This document shows positions 61,483 to 64,000 of a stretch of DNA of 64,000 nucleotides, one piece after another. The position numbers and the translations under genes are program-made. A model generated the notes under the pieces. The model ran no database searches and had not been told where the DNA came from. It worked only from the letters and a program-made list of their open reading frames with translations. How positions within the stretch are numbered: the stretch's first letter is position 1; every line of letters begins with the position of its first letter. Source of the stretch: Silurus meridionalis (Eukaryota > Chordata > Actinopteri > Siluriformes > Siluridae); contig NC_060886.1 in NCBI RefSeq assembly GCF_014805685.1, positions 15,887,608-15,951,607 on the forward strand, written 5' to 3'.

Positions 61483-63817
61483 AAAAATAAGAATAATAAA
61501 TAAATAAAAAAAACACTGCCTCCCTTCCTGAACATTAATGCTAACAAATAATAGCCAATGAGGATGTTTATGAGTGGTGCACTTTGTTCTCTTGTTCTTG
61601 TGTCCACCACACCATTTAAAAACTATTGCTTCAGACATGCTGCCAAATGCAAAAATATTGTGTATTTTAAGATGCAATCACCCAGAAAAAGATTAGAGAA
61701 AGGGTTGTTGCCCTCTATGAGAAACAGTAAAGCATTATGCAAAGTTGCATAATGAAGCTAGTCAAGCTGGAGTCAGGCTCTTCTTTACTCAAAGACTAAA
61801 ATCCTGTTTATTCATGCTGAGAATGCAATAGAGAATTAAGGCATCCAAATGACATAAAATCACAAAAATCCTCTCCGAAAGTATTGGAAGAGCAAGGCCA
61901 ATTCATTAGATTTCCATATACACTGAAGATGTTTGAACTCGAGCTCAACTGACATCATCGAACAATGCATGCTCAATTAAATTGAGGGCAGGAGATTGAC
62001 ATGACCAGTCTAAATATTTCCACTTTCCCTCCCTGATGAAGTACTTTTCTGTGATGGCAGTGTGTCATTGTTTTTGCATGATAAAATTCCTCCCAATTAG
62101 ATTGGTTGTATATCACAGTACATGGGCAGACAATGTTTTTGTAGACTACTGTATTCATTCTGCTCTTACAATCATGAGACAAATAATTAACTGAGCCATG
62201 TTTAGGATCATGAGCAGATCCTTTCTTCTTCCTTTCTAATTACAAGACTTTTGTGGCTAATATCTGTATTTGTTTTCTATTTCCATTCTGGATTTTTTCT
62301 GATGGTGTGCCAATATTTGTGTAATATTTGTGTAATATTTGTGTACCTCTGCTTAATTGTCTCTATTTTATTTTTTGTGACTTTCTGCTCCTCTATACAC
62401 AGATAACAACCAATCTGGGCAAACAAGAAAGACCAGCTTCTGACTTATTCAGTTATATTTCTTGAACACATTTTAAATAAAAGGTGTCATGTTCCAAGTT
62501 GTTTAACAGATCTAGATAAATCCAAATGGATTCGTTATCTAACAAAGAATGTAATAAAATAATAATACACATTTTTTTATTTATTAAAATTGCCCCTGCT
62601 GTTACAATCATTTTGGAGGGGGACGTTATATTCAACAGGTCCTTGTTTTCCATGCTCCTGTTATTGTATATCTTGCCTTTGTTATATAAATTGAATAGGA
62701 TGCTGCCAGTTGAATTTTCCACTGCCACATAGAAATGCTTAGATGTTACATAATGAACCCCCTGTAGATACTTCACTGTGTACAGACAAAAAATAAACAA
62801 TAGGAATCAAGCGTTAGTGTTGCGCTTACTCTGAGAAACTCACAGCTGTCATTTTCATTGCAGACATATTTTGGTGTTGGTGCTTTCCGATTACATTAAT
62901 GTGGAAAAGTAAACATTGATTAGGAACATCATGAAATACTTGACAGCACTCTCTGAGCACACTTTTGTCTTTAATGTTTGTTCAGCTTTTTTAAATCGTC
63001 AGTTACAACTTGTTAACATTTGTGACTGCATTAAACAACAAAAATCCACGAAATGGCTACAAATGTCTGTTGGGTATAAAGTGTTTTAAGTGGACCTTTA
63101 TCTATAGTCTGCAACAAACATGTTTGAATCGCCCACATGCTAGTTCATATTATATTCGACAATAATTGCATCATTCTCTGTAAAAAACTCTTTCACACAG
63201 TCTCCTCAATTGACAATGTAAATGATGATGCGAATTATATCAGAAAATATTCAGTACTATTCAGTAGCAGTTGAAGCTTCAGTCCTTCCTTTTGAACCAG
63301 TGGACAAAAAGGCAGGTTTTTGACAGTGACCCCTAGTCCATTGCGGAACCCTTCACAAATAAACTGCAAGGTCGTCAGCTGGAACACCTCACAGATCCAA
63401 GAACTTTAGTATCCTTGCATTACAATGATAGGGGCAATGAAGGGCAACAAAGATAACTCTAACCCCTCATCCATCATGTCCCAAGCACTTAAATACAATG
63501 TTACACCCGCGCATGTATAATCATACAATACTGTACAGTGCAAAAGGGATTTTATCAGTAATGAAGAAGTCAAAGGGATTGAGCAGAGAGCTTTGTAGCC
63601 TTCTTACACTTGAGCTTGTGTTTCCAAGATTAACCGAGTAGCCCTCAAACACACACATTCCACATCTATCTTGTTTGTCTTTACGTGCTATTTTTGTTGC
63701 CTTGCGGTTCTCCAGAAGCAGAATTCTAGTATCCTAGCAAGCACAGGATGCCAAACCAAAAACACAAGGTTCACGTGATTAGATGTGGAATGCCCAGTCT
63801 TCAGCTTCATTTCTATG
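60057..63817. other. Probable mao intron 1, mostly featureless
   Basis: No exon or complete mobile element is recognised; one TA array lies at 61422-61480. Confidence 0.5.
61422..61480. repeat. (TA)n microsatellite
   Basis: About 29 TA units. Confidence 0.95.
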
Positions 63818-63901
63818 ACGATTTACACATCAACCGTATATAGTTTCATATAGTTGACTATATAACTATATGAAACTATATACGGTTGATGTGTATATCG
63901 T
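63818..63901. repeat. 84-bp near-perfect hairpin
   Basis: Arms 63818-63855 and 63864-63901 (38 nt each) are reverse complements with one mismatch, around an 8-nt loop GACTATAT. The inner 32 pairs are perfect. The stem contains ACACATCAACCGTATATAGT. It could fold as a cruciform in DNA or, if transcribed, as a microRNA-sized hairpin. Confidence 0.92.
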
Positions 63902-64000
63902 TTATTCAGTTTCTGTCACCGTTACGCTCTAAAAACTAATGTAGAAAACTTATTTAGATTGAGAAAACTAACACATAACCTGCCCCATCATTATATTCAC

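Overview
The window looks like a teleost nuclear genome. It is AT-rich and crowded with long CA, TA, GA, GATA and GAA microsatellites, and it carries fish-type RTE-like and Tx1-like LINEs, Tc1 and hAT elements and an LTR element. The particular dispersed repeats suggest an otophysan, possibly a catfish; that is inference only.

One host gene can be supported: monoamine oxidase (mao), minus strand, 43150-56326. Fourteen coding exons, equivalent to exons 2-15 of the 15-exon vertebrate MAO gene, join in frame with GT-AG introns and give about 506 codons down to a TAG stop. They include the SGGCYT flavin-cysteine motif and the C-terminal membrane anchor. Exon 1 and the promoter were not found and probably lie beyond base 64000. 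The active-site gate has Phe and Leu, as in the single fish MAO, so the pocket is closer to mammalian MAO-A than MAO-B.

From 1 to 43 kb I see no host gene, only transposable elements in AT-rich sequence. In order: an RTE 3' fragment (1.3 kb); a hAT element with an 8-bp target duplication (2.4-3.1 kb); a tRNA-Glu-derived SINE with an 18-bp target duplication (3.4-3.66 kb); a 416-bp Tc1-type MITE (4.4 kb); a pogo/Tigger-like element with a GC-rich insert resembling an LTR (9.9-10.8 kb); an RTE copy inserted in a hAT copy (14.9-16.6 kb); a Tc1 cluster with hAT palindromes and TA arrays (17.1-22.6 kb); a head-to-head pair of RTE copies (25.7-27.4 kb); a repeat-poor tract (27.4-31.2 kb); and a nested complex (32.3-39.6 kb) in which a Tx1-like LINE is split by an LTR retrotransposon and by an RTE copy.

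The most unusual object is that LTR element (32737-35478, minus strand). It has two LTRs, a CTAAC target duplication, a G-run polypurine tract and a short Gag-like N-terminus. Nearly all the rest of its interior is a degenerate 30-bp (10-codon) tandem array with no recognisable pol. The mao introns hold two more RTE fragments, and a Tc1 remnant and two inverted repeats lie upstream of exon 2, probably in intron 1. All TE family names here come from reading motifs, not from database searches.
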